The notes: generated by a model not told the origin, from the sequence alone. Numbered from the stretch's first letter, positions 44,839-54,085 are shown. The stretch is 64,000 nt of DNA from Peteryoungia desertarenae (GCF_005860795.2 NZ_CP058350.1:2386501-2450500), one strand, 5' to 3'. A program made the numbers and translations.

Positions 44839-46068
44839 ATGATGCGAATCGTAACACTCTTGGTTGTGGCGCTTGGCCTGCAGATGTCACCAGCCTGGTC
44901 GTCTTCCAGTGCGGTCGACGCAACCACCGAGGAGAGCGCCGAGCCGCTCCTCGCCTATTCGGGTCGCATTGCAGGCGACAGGGCGCGCACGCGCTTGGTC
45001 ATAGATTTCGATCGCAAGCCGACTGTCGATATCCGCTACATCTCCAATCCGGATCGCATTATTGTCGACTTGCCGGCAACGGTTTTCTCCCTCGATCCCG
45101 AAACCTTTGGACCGGTGGGCCTTTTCAGCGAAGTTCGCTACGGCTCCATCGATCGCCAGTCTGCGCGTCTGGTTCTGACAGCGGCACGGGCCGCAAGGAT
45201 CGTCGAAAACAAGGTCATCAAGGATGAGGCCGACAAGGGTTACCGACTGGTGCTCGATGCCGAGATGGTGTCGCAGCAGGATTTTGATGCCCTCGTGAGA
45301 GGCCAGAACTGGCTTGGAGAGGGGCAGGCTGCTACGGTCGCCGCGACGACGATCGATCCCGCAACAGCGTCGGACAAGTTCGTTATTGCCGTGGATGCAG
45401 GGCATGGTGGGATCGATACGGGAGCAACTGGCGCGACGACCAGGACGCCGGAGAAAGACATAACGCTGGCTTTTGCGAAGATCCTGCACGCAAAGCTGAT
45501 GGCAGAGCCGGGGGTTGTGTCTGTGCTGACCCGGGAGGACGACAGTTTCCTGTCTCTTTCCGAGCGCGTCACCATTGCGCGGCAAAACGGTGCAGACCTT
45601 CTGATTTCACTGCATGCAGACACTTTGCGCCAGCCGGAAATCAGGGGCGCGACGGTTTACACGATCTCTGACCGTGCGTCCGATAACATGGCGGCACAAT
45701 TGGCCGAGCGGGAAAACCTTTCGGATGTGATCGGTGGCGTCGTTCTGACCGAGGAACCCTCCGAAGTCACCGACATCCTGATCGACCTGACGCGCCGGGA
45801 AACCCAGGCCTTCTCTATTTCGCTCGCCCAGTCGGTTATCGCTTCATTCCAGGGGCAGATAGGCCTGATCAACAATCCTCACCGCTATGCCGGCTTCCGT
45901 GTCTTGCAGGCCCATGACGTTCCATCGATCCTGCTCGAACTCGGCTTCCTGTCGAACAAGGAAGACGAAAAGCTGTTGCTGGATCCTGCTTGGCGCGAAA
46001 AAGTCGCGACGCATCTGGTAGACGCTATCAGGCGTTACAAGGCGCCGCTGATGGCCAATGGCGGTTGA
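44839..46068 (+). CDS. amiC: N-acetylmuramoyl-L-alanine amidase (AmiC type)
   Basis: 409 residues from ATG 44839: signal peptide ('MMRIVTLLVVALGLQMSPAWS'), an AMIN domain (about 35-150) for septal peptidoglycan targeting, and an Amidase_3 zinc domain with 'IAVDAGHGGIDTGA' (His), 'EKDITLAFAK' (Glu), 'LLISLHAD' (His) and 'ILLELGFLSN' (catalytic Glu). It cleaves septal peptidoglycan during daughter-cell separation, in the periplasm. The open frame extends upstream to 44746 (ATG) or a TTG at 44737; I prefer the start next to the signal peptide, with some doubt. mrcA follows. Confidence 0.92.
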   Translation: MMRIVTLLVVALGLQMSPAWSSSSAVDATTEESAEPLLAYSGRIAGDRARTRLVIDFDRKPTVDIRYISNPDRIIVDLPATVFSLDPETFGPVGLFSEVRYGSIDRQSARLVLTAARAARIVENKVIKDEADKGYRLVLDAEMVSQQDFDALVRGQNWLGEGQAATVAATTIDPATASDKFVIAVDAGHGGIDTGATGATTRTPEKDITLAFAKILHAKLMAEPGVVSVLTREDDSFLSLSERVTIARQNGADLLISLHADTLRQPEIRGATVYTISDRASDNMAAQLAERENLSDVIGGVVLTEEPSEVTDILIDLTRRETQAFSISLAQSVIASFQGQIGLINNPHRYAGFRVLQAHDVPSILLELGFLSNKEDEKLLLDPAWREKVATHLVDAIRRYKAPLMANGG

Positions 46069-46199
46069 GGTTTTGTGGATGGGCGTCGGCAATTGGGCTA
46101 ACGGCCCTATTTTACTCACAATCCAGCCGTTACTCCTTTAGGGGTAAGTAGGGTGCGGTTCTGACGAATCGCCGCTTTTTTAGCAAGTGTGCATGTCTT

Positions 46200-46216
46200 G
46201 CCAAGCCAGGCTTGGC
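46200..46216. repeat. Small palindrome GCCAAGC-CAG-GCTTGGC
   Basis: 7-bp perfect arms around 3 bases, in the 220-bp gap between amiC and mrcA. It may be an operator for mrcA or an end structure of amiC; no T-run follows. Confidence 0.35.
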
Positions 46217-46288
46217 GTGCAAAACGCCACGGAATGTGCGAAATATTCCTGACGCGCGGAACGTCGAGCAAGAGCCGGTAGCGAAAAC

Positions 46289-48742
46289 ATGATCAGACTG
46301 ATTGGATATCTCTTCGGATTGGCATCCGTTCTGGCGCTGTGCGTAGCCGCCGTGGTTGCCATCTATCTGAATGGGGTCACCAGGGATTTGCCGAATTATG
46401 AGGTGCTTGCGAGCTATTCGCCGCCGGTGACCACGAGGGTGCATGCCGGGAACGGTGCGCTGATGGCCGAATATGCCCGCGAGCGTCGTCTGTTCCTGCC
46501 GATTCAGGCCATCCCCGATCGCGTGAAGGCCGCATTTCTGTCGGCTGAAGACAAGAATTTCTACAACCACCCGGGCGTTGATATCTACGGCCTTGCCCGC
46601 GCAATCGTAACCAATGTCCAGAACCTGGGGTCCGGTCGGCGTCCCGTTGGCGCCTCGACGATCACCCAGCAGGTGGCCAAGAACTTCCTGTTGAGTTCGG
46701 ACCAGACGATCGACCGAAAGGTCAAGGAAGCCATTCTGTCCTTCCGGATTGAGCAGGCCTATTCCAAGGACAAGATCCTTGAACTTTACCTCAATGAAAT
46801 CTTCTTCGGCATGAATGCCTATGGCATCGCCGGCGCGGCGCTCACCTACTTCGACAAGGCCGTGACCGAGCTGACGATTGCCGAAACAGCCTATCTGGCC
46901 GCCTTGCCGAAGGGGCCGGCCAATTACCATCCGTTCCGGCGCGAGGCCGCGGCACTCGAGCGTCGCAACTGGGTTATCGATCGTATGATCGAAAACGGAT
47001 TTATCACTCGCGAGGAAGGGGAGGAGTCCAAGAATGAGCCGCTGGGCGTCAATATGCGTCGCTCTGGCTCGTCGCTCTTCGCCTCGGATTACTTCGCGGA
47101 AGAAGTCCGTCGTCAGATCATCGAAAAATACGGTGATCAGGCGCTCTACGAGGGCGGACTGTCCGTCCGCACCTCGCTTGACCCGGACATGCAGATTGCA
47201 GCACGTGAAGCCTTGCAGTCCGCTCTGATGACCTATGATCAGCGTCGTGGCTATCGCAAACCGATTACCCGGATTTCCATTGAAGGTGATTGGGGTGTCC
47301 CGCTGGCAGATGTGCGTGGATTGTCCGATGTTCCGGAATGGAAAGTCGCGGTTGTCCTCGATGCGGGAAGCGAAGGCGTCGAGATCGGCCTGCAGCCTCA
47401 AAAGGAAGCGGGTGGCCAGGTGGTGGCCGAACGCGTGACGGGTCGCATTGCGGCAGAGGATATGGAATGGGCATTCCGGTCCGCCGATCCCGACCGCGAT
47501 TCAGCCCGTTCGCCGCAGGGTGTTCTGTCCGCCGGAGATGTTGTCTTTGTCGAGCAGCTGGAAGGGGAGGAAGACCGCTACGCGCTTCGCCAGCCGCCAA
47601 GAGTGCAGGGCGGTCTGGTGGCGATGGACCCGCATACCGGTCGTGTCCTCGCGCTGGTCGGCGGTTTCTCCTATGCGCAATCCGAGTTCAATCGTGCGAC
47701 CCAGGCAATGCGGCAGCCCGGTTCGTCTTTCAAACCCTTTGTCTACGCGGCAGCGCTCGACACCGGTTACACACCGGCATCGGTTATTCTCGATGCGCCG
47801 GTCGAATTTGTGTCGGGCGGTCAGGTCTGGCGTCCTCAGAACTACGGTGGTGGCGCGGCCGGCCCGCAGACGCTACGCCTCGGCATTGAGAAGTCGCGAA
47901 ATCTCATGACGGTTCGCCTGGCCAACGATATGGGCATGAATCTCGTCGCGGAGTATGCCGAGCGTTTCGGTGTCTATGACAAGATGAACCCCGTGCTTGC
48001 CATGTCGCTCGGCTCCGGTGAAACGACAATCCTGCGCATGGTCTCTGCCTATGCCGTTTTTGCCAATGGCGGCAAACAGGTGAAGCCGACGTTGATCGAC
48101 CGCATCCAGGACCGCCACGGCAAGACCATCTTCCGCCATGAGGACCGGATCTGCGAGGGCTGCAACGCTTCCGCCTATACAGGTCAGGAAGAGCCGACCG
48201 TTCTCGACAATCGCGAGCAGGTGCTCGACCCGATGACTGCCTATCAGATCACCTCGATGATGGAGGGCGTCGTCACCCGTGGTACCGCTGCCGGCAAGAT
48301 CAAGCTGGATCGCCCGGTTGCCGGCAAGACCGGGACCTCGAATGATGAACGGGACGCATGGTTCGTTGGTTATACCCCTGATCTGGTGGCAGGTGTCTAT
48401 GTCGGGTTCGACCAGCCCGCCCCGATGGGTCGTGGTTCAACCGGTGGATCGCTCGCGGCTCCCATTTTCGGTGACTTCATGAAGCGGGCGACTGAAGGCA
48501 AGCCGGCCGGCAAATTCATCGTACCGGCGGGAATGAACTTCATCGCGGTGAACCGCACGACCGGCATGTACGCCTTCGAAGGCGAACCCGATACGATCAT
48601 TGAAGCCTTCAAGCCGGGCACCGGTCCTGCCGACACCCTTTCGATCATAGGCATGGATGGCTACGCGCCACCGGAAGAAATCCTGCGGGATTCACCTCAG
48701 GCAAATCAGGCCGTTACCTCCGGTTCCGGCGGGCTCTTCTGA
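46289..48742 (+). CDS. mrcA: Penicillin-binding protein 1A (bifunctional class A PBP)
   Basis: 817 residues. N-terminal membrane anchor (5-27), then a glycosyltransferase domain with catalytic Glu in 'FLSAEDKNFYNHPG', 'GASTITQQVAKN' and 'RKVKEAILSFRIEQAYSKDKILELYLNEIFFG'. A central OB-like insert (about 320-440) precedes the transpeptidase domain: Ser-x-x-Lys in 'PGSSFKPFVY', 'EKSRNLMTV' (S-x-N) and 'AGKTGTSND'. It polymerises and cross-links peptidoglycan at the inner membrane. Its proximity to amiC suggests joint cell-wall remodelling. An imperfect GC hairpin without a T-run follows the stop. Confidence 0.97.
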   Translation: MIRLIGYLFGLASVLALCVAAVVAIYLNGVTRDLPNYEVLASYSPPVTTRVHAGNGALMAEYARERRLFLPIQAIPDRVKAAFLSAEDKNFYNHPGVDIYGLARAIVTNVQNLGSGRRPVGASTITQQVAKNFLLSSDQTIDRKVKEAILSFRIEQAYSKDKILELYLNEIFFGMNAYGIAGAALTYFDKAVTELTIAETAYLAALPKGPANYHPFRREAAALERRNWVIDRMIENGFITREEGEESKNEPLGVNMRRSGSSLFASDYFAEEVRRQIIEKYGDQALYEGGLSVRTSLDPDMQIAAREALQSALMTYDQRRGYRKPITRISIEGDWGVPLADVRGLSDVPEWKVAVVLDAGSEGVEIGLQPQKEAGGQVVAERVTGRIAAEDMEWAFRSADPDRDSARSPQGVLSAGDVVFVEQLEGEEDRYALRQPPRVQGGLVAMDPHTGRVLALVGGFSYAQSEFNRATQAMRQPGSSFKPFVYAAALDTGYTPASVILDAPVEFVSGGQVWRPQNYGGGAAGPQTLRLGIEKSRNLMTVRLANDMGMNLVAEYAERFGVYDKMNPVLAMSLGSGETTILRMVSAYAVFANGGKQVKPTLIDRIQDRHGKTIFRHEDRICEGCNASAYTGQEEPTVLDNREQVLDPMTAYQITSMMEGVVTRGTAAGKIKLDRPVAGKTGTSNDERDAWFVGYTPDLVAGVYVGFDQPAPMGRGSTGGSLAAPIFGDFMKRATEGKPAGKFIVPAGMNFIAVNRTTGMYAFEGEPDTIIEAFKPGTGPADTLSIIGMDGYAPPEEILRDSPQANQAVTSGSGGLF

Positions 48743-48847
48743 TGCGACTCCACAACGCCATGGACACCCGGCTCTTTACATAAGGGCCGGGCACCACTAT
48801 GCGAGGGGCCAGATTTTCACCAGTTTCAGAGGTTGAGAACGCAACGC

Positions 48848-49976
48848 ATGCGCAATGAAATCGAGAATGTCGTCGACGAAATCAAGCAGGCCATAAGCCT
48901 GCTGAGGAGGCATCTTTGACTGGGACCAGGCGATAAGACGACTGGACTGGTTGAACAACAAGGCAGAGGACCCGAACCTCTGGAACGATGCCCAGGAAGC
49001 CCAGAAGCTGATGCGCGAGCGCCAGCAGCTTGATGACAGCATCAATGGCGTGAAGCGTCTCGAACAGCAGATGAATGACAATATCGAGCTGATCGAGATG
49101 GGCGAGGAAGAGGGCGATCAGAGTGTCGTGAAGGACGCCGAGGACCAGCTGAAGGCCCTGAAGACCGAAGCGGCCCGCCGCCAGGTCGAGGCCATGCTGT
49201 CGGGCGAAGCCGATGGCAACGACACCTATGTCGAAGTCCATTCCGGCGCCGGCGGAACGGAAAGCCAGGACTGGGCCAACATGCTGTTGCGCATGTATAC
49301 CCGCTGGGCAGAGCGCTCCGGCTTCAAGGTCGAAGTGCTGGAAGTGCACGACGGCGAAGAAGCCGGCATCAAGTCCGCGACCATCCTGGTCAAGGGCCAC
49401 AATGCCTATGGCTGGATGAAGACCGAATCGGGCGTGCATCGTCTGGTGCGCATCTCGCCCTACGATTCGAACGCCCGTCGCCACACGTCCTTCTCGTCGA
49501 TCTGGGTCTATCCGGTCGTCGACGACTCGATCAACATCGAGGTCAACGAAAGCGACTGCCGCATCGATACCTATCGTTCGTCGGGCGCTGGCGGCCAGCA
49601 CGTCAACACGACCGATTCGGCCGTGCGTATCACCCATATCCCGACCGGCATCGTGGTCGCCTGCCAGCAGGAACGCTCGCAGCACAAGAACCGCGCCAAG
49701 GCCTGGGACATGCTGCGTGCTCGTCTCTACGAAGCCGAACTGAAGAAGCGGGAAGAAGCGGCCAATGCCGAAGCCGCCTCGAAGACGGATATAGGCTGGG
49801 GCCACCAGATCCGCTCCTACGTCCTGCAGCCCTACCAGCTGGTCAAGGACCTGCGCACCGGCGTCGAAAGCACTGATCCGGATAGCGTCCTGAACGGCGA
49901 GCTCAATGACTTCATGGAAGCAGCCCTTGCCCACCGCATCAGCGGCAAGGCCTCGGACGTTGCCGATATCGATTGA
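48848..49976 (+). CDS. prfB: Peptide chain release factor 2 (with programmed +1 frameshift)
   Basis: 375 residues after frameshifting. Frame 0 runs ATG 48848 for 23 codons to an in-frame TGA (48917-48919); skipping one base at CTT-T continues in the +1 frame from 48918 to the stop at 49974-49976. The upstream AGGAGG (48905-48910) and CTTTGAC site are the classic RF2 autoregulation device: RF2 reads UGA, so low RF2 favours the shift. The main frame carries the GGQ motif in '[17 protein letters not shown]' and the SPF-type stop-recognition motif in '[15 protein letters not shown]' (SPY here). A strong terminator follows. Confidence 0.97.
48905..48920 (+). promoter_or_regulatory. RF2 programmed frameshift site
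   Basis: Internal Shine-Dalgarno-like AGGAGG (48905-48910), three bases, then CTT-TGA-C (48914-48920). In E. coli the same arrangement shifts ribosomes +1 at the UGA. Confidence 0.93.
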
Positions 49977-50003
49977 TGCTTTTTCCAGTTTAGCTTCAGA
50001 GGA

Positions 50004-50045
50004 AGAAGGCCCGGAAGATGTATCTCTCCGGGCCTTCTGTCTTTT
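50004..50045 (+). terminator. Terminator of prfB
   Basis: AGAAGGCCCGGA (50004-50015) pairs perfectly with TCCGGGCCTTCT (50027-50038), a 12-bp stem with an 11-base loop, followed by GTCTTTTCC. It also lies just past the converging gene on the minus strand. Confidence 0.85.
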
Positions 50046-50059
50046 CCGCTAAACTCTGC

Positions 50060-50521
50060 TCAATTGCTCGCGCGCTCGACCCGAAGATCTCCGAGATCAT
50101 CAATGAGCACGGTCCATTCCTCGACCCGCGCCTGGGCCGGATCCGTCTTCAGATAGACGGTGGCAAAGAAACCGGGTTGGCCGGCAACGCCTTCCATGCT
50201 GTCGGGGCGGATGCCGGTCACGTAAGGCTTGATGGCGGTGAACTCTTCAAGCTCGGCGCTTTCCACGAGGCGCAGGCCATCGTCACCGGCGGCAATCATC
50301 TGGAGGTAAAGTCTTGCCGTCCGGTCCGGCTGCCGGATGGCCACAAGCTTGTAATAGCCGCGCTGGGGTGTGGCGTCATCGCCTTCTGTCGATTGCCCGA
50401 TCCAATAGCCTCCACTGACAACAAAGGTTGCCGAAATCGGCAGCCGGTCTATGTCGTCAGCCTTTGCTCTGGGTGCCGCAACAAGGAAAAGGGCAAGGAC
50501 TATCCGCAGATATGCGCTCAT
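50060..50521 (-). CDS. Exported protein of unknown function
   Basis: 153 residues with a signal peptide ('MSAYLRIVLALFLVAAPRAKA'). The mature part reads as beta strands ('ISATFVVSGGYWIGQ', 'GYYKLVAIRQ', 'RLYLQMIAA') ending with 'EWTVLIDDLGDLRVERA'. I know similar proteins next to nadK in rhizobia but no function. It starts 7 bases after the nadK stop, so the two are one operon. Confidence 0.75.
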   Translation of the reverse strand: MSAYLRIVLALFLVAAPRAKADDIDRLPISATFVVSGGYWIGQSTEGDDATPQRGYYKLVAIRQPDRTARLYLQMIAAGDDGLRLVESAELEEFTAIKPYVTGIRPDSMEGVAGQPGFFATVYLKTDPAQARVEEWTVLIDDLGDLRVERASN

Positions 50522-50528
50522 CTCGACC

Positions 50529-51302
50529 TCAATTCGAGAATTGTTCGGCGATGATCCGATCGGACCATGAGCGGTCGGGATCGGAGAGAATGCGCGCCGT
50601 CGTGTCTTCCGATTGTGAAATCTCCACCCTGAGAACTGATTTCACCTCCGTATGATCCGCAACGGCATTCACCGGGCGCTTCTCAGGTTCCAGGACTTCC
50701 ATCACGACCGTCACTTTATCCGGCAACAGGGCTCCGCGCCAGCGTCGGGGCCTGAAGGCGCTGACAGGCGTGAGCGCCAGGAGAGGCGCCTCCAGCGGCA
50801 GGATCGGTCCATGGGCCGAAAGATTATAGGCTGTCGAGCCGACGGGTGTTGCCACCATCAAGCCGTCGCAGATCAGTTCCTCGAGCCGCACATGCCCATC
50901 GACCAGAACCCTCAGCTTTGCCGCCTGGTAGGATTGGCGAAGCAGCGAGACTTCATTGATGGCAAGCGCATAGGACCGAGATCCATCCGCATTGTCAGTC
51001 GCCATCTGAAGCGGGTGCAGCGCATTCTGAACGGCGGCAGCGATGCGCTCATGCAACCGTTCCACCGAATAGTCGTTCATCAGGAAGCCGACGGAGCCGC
51101 GATTCATACCGTAGATCAGCTGGCCGCTGTTCATGGTGTCATGCAGGGTCTGCAGCATGAATCCGTCGCCCCCGAGCACCACGATTACATCGGCATCGCT
51201 TGGGCTGGCATTGCCATAGAGTCGAATCAATTCGGAGCGGGAAGCCTGCGCCTCTTCGGACGAGGAGGCGATAAAGGCGAGCGAGGGATATGACTGCGAC
51301 AT
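50529..51302 (-). CDS. nadK: NAD kinase
   Basis: 257 residues; makes NADP from NAD and ATP. The conserved 'VIVVLGGDGFMLQTLHD' (GGDG catalytic loop), 'IYGMNRGSVGFLMN', 'LAINEVSL' (NE motif) and 'CDGLMVATPVGSTAYNLSAHGPILP' are all present. I chose ATG 51302 (MSQSYPSLAF) because homologues start there and the extension lacks similarity. It is followed by the exported protein gene. Confidence 0.96.
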   Translation of the reverse strand: MSQSYPSLAFIASSSEEAQASRSELIRLYGNASPSDADVIVVLGGDGFMLQTLHDTMNSGQLIYGMNRGSVGFLMNDYSVERLHERIAAAVQNALHPLQMATDNADGSRSYALAINEVSLLRQSYQAAKLRVLVDGHVRLEELICDGLMVATPVGSTAYNLSAHGPILPLEAPLLALTPVSAFRPRRWRGALLPDKVTVVMEVLEPEKRPVNAVADHTEVKSVLRVEISQSEDTTARILSDPDRSWSDRIIAEQFSN

Positions 51303-51457
51303 GCGGGCCCCTTTGTTTTCGGCCTCAGTCGTACATGATAAATCGATGCAACGACAAGGCTTTCCACCTTTTCGGACCATGCTTCGGTTGGCGGATGAGA
51401 TTAATGCCAAATTGGGTCTTTACCCGGACGGGATTTGCATTTAATGAGCGCCACACT

Positions 51458-51533
<76 letters not shown>

Positions 51534-51581
51534 ACAAATTCAACGGCTTAGCGGATTTTGGTGCGGTAGTGACAAGATTTT

Positions 51582-51601
51582 GTCGCCACCATGTCGCCAC
51601 C
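51582..51601 (+). repeat. Two GTCGCCACC motifs inside the left end (candidate integrase arm sites)
   Basis: GTCGCCACC at 51582-51590 and 51593-51601, spaced 11 bp start to start. The same nonamer recurs four times near the right end, same strand. Repeated motifs on both sides of the core sites are what arm-type binding sites of lambda-like integrases look like. Confidence 0.7.
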
Positions 51602-51701
51602 GCGTTGATTTTGCTTTGCGCCAGAAAGTCCGATTTGTTGTCGTGGAATGAAAGCGGCAACATGAGCATATTCCCTACGTAACCAACCAACGGAGGTGAA
51701 T

Positions 51702-51920
51702 ATGAACAACATGCGAGTACGCGAAGCCGCCGAATACCTCGGCCTTTCCAAATCCACACTTGACCGACTGCGCTGCTATGGCGGCGGGCCACGCTATTTC
51801 AAATTGGGGAAGGCGGTCACATACGACCCAGCCGACCTAAAGGCATGGCGTGACGAACGGGCGCGGGCCGATGTATGGACGGCGGCCAACGACAATGTGG
51901 CGCGGCAGGTGGCGGTATGA
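51702..51920 (+). CDS. AlpA-like helix-turn-helix protein (possible excisionase)
   Basis: 72 residues: an N-terminal MerR/AlpA-type helix-turn-helix ('RVREAAEYLGLSKSTLDRLRCYGGGPRYFKLGKAVTYDPADLKAWRDER') and a short tail containing AANDN. Such proteins act as excisionases or activators of integrase genes on P4-like and other islands. I chose ATG 51702 because GGAGG lies 5 bases upstream. It ends with an ATGA overlap into the next gene and is the first gene after attL. Confidence 0.85.
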   Translation: MNNMRVREAAEYLGLSKSTLDRLRCYGGGPRYFKLGKAVTYDPADLKAWRDERARADVWTAANDNVARQVAV

Positions 51921-52198
51921 GCGGTTGCAATATCACGCCTCTTAGGAAGACTTCCATATCCAGCGACAAGGTGATGGAATTTGGCGCGATCGTCCGAAGC
52001 CTGATGGACGAGTACTCTTTCCATACTGAGGCCGACGTCGCCCTTGCAGTAGCTCAGTTCCACAATGATGAAGTGGCAGATGAGTTTGTCATCGTGGCAA
52101 ACGCAACTGTCCGCGAATACGGGGAAAAGAACCTCCTGGCCGTAAAAGCTCTAAGGGACTGGGCAGAGCGCAACAGGCCGCACCTGCTTACTGAATAA
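51917..52198 (+). CDS. Small protein of unknown function
   Basis: 93 residues, acidic and helical ('VMEFGAIVRSLMDEYSFHTEADVALAVAQFHNDEVADEFVIVANATVREYGEKNLLAVKALRDWAE'). No motif recognised. Its start overlaps the AlpA-like stop (ATGA), so the two are translated together; a regulatory or recombination-helper role is possible but unproven. Confidence 0.7.
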   Translation: MSGCNITPLRKTSISSDKVMEFGAIVRSLMDEYSFHTEADVALAVAQFHNDEVADEFVIVANATVREYGEKNLLAVKALRDWAERNRPHLLTE

Positions 52199-52276
52199 CA
52201 TTCAACACCCCCACCACCACCACCTAAAACCGCCTGCCGGCCATCGCCGGCGGGCCGTTGAACCATGGGAGGATCA

Positions 52277-52414
52277 ATGACCAAACCCGAACCCGACAAG
52301 CCCCTTCGTGGGCGCCGCCTTTCGTGGCGCGAATTTTACGCAATGCGGCCCGACCTACGGCCCGCGAATGATAACAACGAACCAAAGGAGCAGCAATGGC
52401 AATCAAAATCCTAG
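52277..52414 (+). CDS. Very small protein with an ANDN motif
   Basis: 45 residues from ATG 52277, with GGAGG 4 bases upstream. The sequence is basic then acidic ('KPLRGRRLSWREFYAMRPDLRPANDNNEP'). The 3' end overlaps the next gene by 19 bases. Good binding site and position support it; function unknown. It carries the 'PANDN' peptide that recurs in other proteins of this element. Confidence 0.55.
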   Translation: MTKPEPDKPLRGRRLSWREFYAMRPDLRPANDNNEPKEQQWQSKS

Positions 52415-52659
52415 ACTATCGCCCCGCCGAACCTGGCAGGGGTAACGCAATCGCCCGGCTGGATATCGAGTTTCCTAGCGGTGTCCGCCTTTTTCATATG
52501 AAACTAGTCAAAACCCCCAAAGGCTATCGCGTGTACTCGCCCAGCGCCTTCGGCACGCCGACGGCCAATTTTCCGCCCTCTATGGCGGAAGCAATCATAA
52601 AGGCGGCCATGCCGTTCGTTACCGGAGAGATGACCACGCATGACCAATCCGCAGCTTAA
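52396..52659 (+). CDS. Small protein upstream of the helicase
   Basis: 87 residues with 'IKILDYRPAEPGRGNAIARLDIEFPSGVRLFHMKLVKTPKGYRVYSPS', a strand-rich pattern faintly like small SpoVG/single-strand-binding-like accessory proteins beside phage primases; this resemblance is weak. AAGGAG lies 6 bases before ATG 52396. Overlaps the helicase start by 20 bases. Probably part of the replication module. Confidence 0.7.
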   Translation: MAIKILDYRPAEPGRGNAIARLDIEFPSGVRLFHMKLVKTPKGYRVYSPSAFGTPTANFPPSMAEAIIKAAMPFVTGEMTTHDQSAA

Positions 52660-53947
52660 ACCTGACTCGCGCGAGCCAACCGACGCCCCCGAACCCGCCA
52701 ACGACAACACACCCGACGAGCTCTACGACTTCCTCGCGCTTTACGGCGGCCACATCGCCATGGGCAAATTGTATGGCGCGACCGTCGACCACGTGAGAGG
52801 CAACATCTTCAAACATGGCGCCGCCTTCTTCTTCGAATGGGGGCCGCAATCGTTGCGCCAGGCGCGAAAGATCGAGCTTCCCGCCAAGCCGCGGGATCCG
52901 CTCAATTTCATCACAGCGTCGCGCTTCGCCCACAAGCCAATACCGGCGCGTGAATGGTTCCTTGATGGGCTTATCCCAAACCGCACAGTTACGATCCTGA
53001 ATGGTGACGGCGGTGTCGGCAAGTCGCTCCTGGCACTGCAGATCGCCGCTGCCGCAGCGATGGGCTGCGAAACGTTGGGGCTAACACCTACGGCGGATCG
53101 GGCGATCTACATCGGCGCCGAAGATGAGTCTGACGAATTTCACCGCAGATTGGCCGACATCGCCGCATCAATGGACCGCGATCTTGCGTCGCTTCATTCG
53201 CTGCAGGTCCTATCACTGGCCGATTCCGACGCCATTCTTGCCACGCCAGACAAAAACGGCACTATGCACCCGACCGATCTATGGAGCGAGATTGCGGACC
53301 ATGTCGAGAAGTTTAAACCACGGTTCGTTGTCTTCGATACCGCGGCGGACCTTTTCGGTGGTGATGAAATCAAGCGCCCGCACGTCCGTGGCTTCATCGC
53401 GCTTCTGCGAAAAATGGCGATCGAAGGTGATTGCGCTGTTTTGCTTCTGGCTCACCCCTCCGTTGAAGGCATGAAAAGCGGATCCGGTTCTTCCGGATCA
53501 ACAGCTTGGAATAACAGCGTGCGAAGCCGCCTGTATTTGACACGCCCGACCGGGGACGCGGCAGACCCTGATGGGCGCTTGCTCAAGACCGTGAAGGCGA
53601 ACTACGGCACAACAGGCGACGAGATACGCCTTCGTTGGAAAGCCGGCGCATTTGTTCTTGACGATGGCAAGCCCAGCGCAGCAGCCGCGATCCTGGCGAA
53701 ACGGGCCGATGATGTGTTCATCGAATTGCTCGACCAGATCAACGCCAGCGGCCAGCGCGTGTCAGCGTCAAAGTCGGTGACGTATGCGCCGACAGTGATG
53801 GCCGACATGCCCGGCGCATCAGGCGTGAAGAAGAAGGATCTTGAACTAGCCATGAAGCGGCTTCTGGCCGTTGGTAAGATCAAGGTTGAGATGGAAGGGC
53901 CGCCCAGCAAGCAGCGTCAGCGCCTAGTCGTTGTGACTTCCAACTGA
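52640..53947 (+). CDS. RepA-like AAA ATPase / replicative helicase
   Basis: 435 residues. After an N-terminal segment (with ANDN) comes a RecA-like hexameric helicase core of the RSF1010 RepA/AAA_25 type: Walker A 'GDGGVGKS' (122-129), 'AIYIGAEDESDEFHRRL', Walker B 'RFVVFDTAADLF' (about 228-239), 'LLLAHPSVEG' and 'SGSTAWNNSVRSRLYL'. The C-terminal winged-helix-like part (about 355-435) may bind DNA. These helicases unwind plasmid or phage origins. Iteron-like repeats start within its last codons, so it probably acts on them. Confidence 0.88.
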   Translation: MTNPQLKPDSREPTDAPEPANDNTPDELYDFLALYGGHIAMGKLYGATVDHVRGNIFKHGAAFFFEWGPQSLRQARKIELPAKPRDPLNFITASRFAHKPIPAREWFLDGLIPNRTVTILNGDGGVGKSLLALQIAAAAAMGCETLGLTPTADRAIYIGAEDESDEFHRRLADIAASMDRDLASLHSLQVLSLADSDAILATPDKNGTMHPTDLWSEIADHVEKFKPRFVVFDTAADLFGGDEIKRPHVRGFIALLRKMAIEGDCAVLLLAHPSVEGMKSGSGSSGSTAWNNSVRSRLYLTRPTGDAADPDGRLLKTVKANYGTTGDEIRLRWKAGAFVLDDGKPSAAAAILAKRADDVFIELLDQINASGQRVSASKSVTYAPTVMADMPGASGVKKKDLELAMKRLLAVGKIKVEMEGPPSKQRQRLVVVTSN

Positions 53948-54068
53948 CTTCCAACCGACCTACCAACCGCGTTCCAACCGCTTCCAACCGGGTGTTCCTT
54001 CCAACCCCCCATACCCCCCGCCCGGTTGGAACGCCGGTTGGCAGTTGGAACTGCCCGGCATGCCAACC
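53938..54068. repeat. Iteron-like array (candidate origin of replication)
   Basis: Six forward copies of TTCCAACCG or one-or-two-base variants start at 53938, 53949, 53961, 53972, 53982 and 53999, spaced about 10-12 bp for the first five. Three inverted copies (CGGTTGGAA 54023-54031, CGGTTGGCA 54035-54043, CAGTTGGAA 54042-54050) and a last CCAACC at 54063-54068 follow. A C-run lies between the two clusters. The near-helical spacing beside a RepA-like helicase suggests initiator binding. Confidence 0.8.
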
Positions 54069-54085
54069 TATTTGAAAGACGAAGA

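Noticed and set aside
46130..47401. 423-codon minus-strand frame opposite mrcA
   Set aside because: Antisense to the glycosyltransferase part of PBP1A; no recognisable protein features.
48951..49976. prfB starting at the downstream TTG as a simple gene
   Set aside because: The upstream 23 codons, internal Shine-Dalgarno and CTTTGAC site show the real start at 48848 with a +1 shift.
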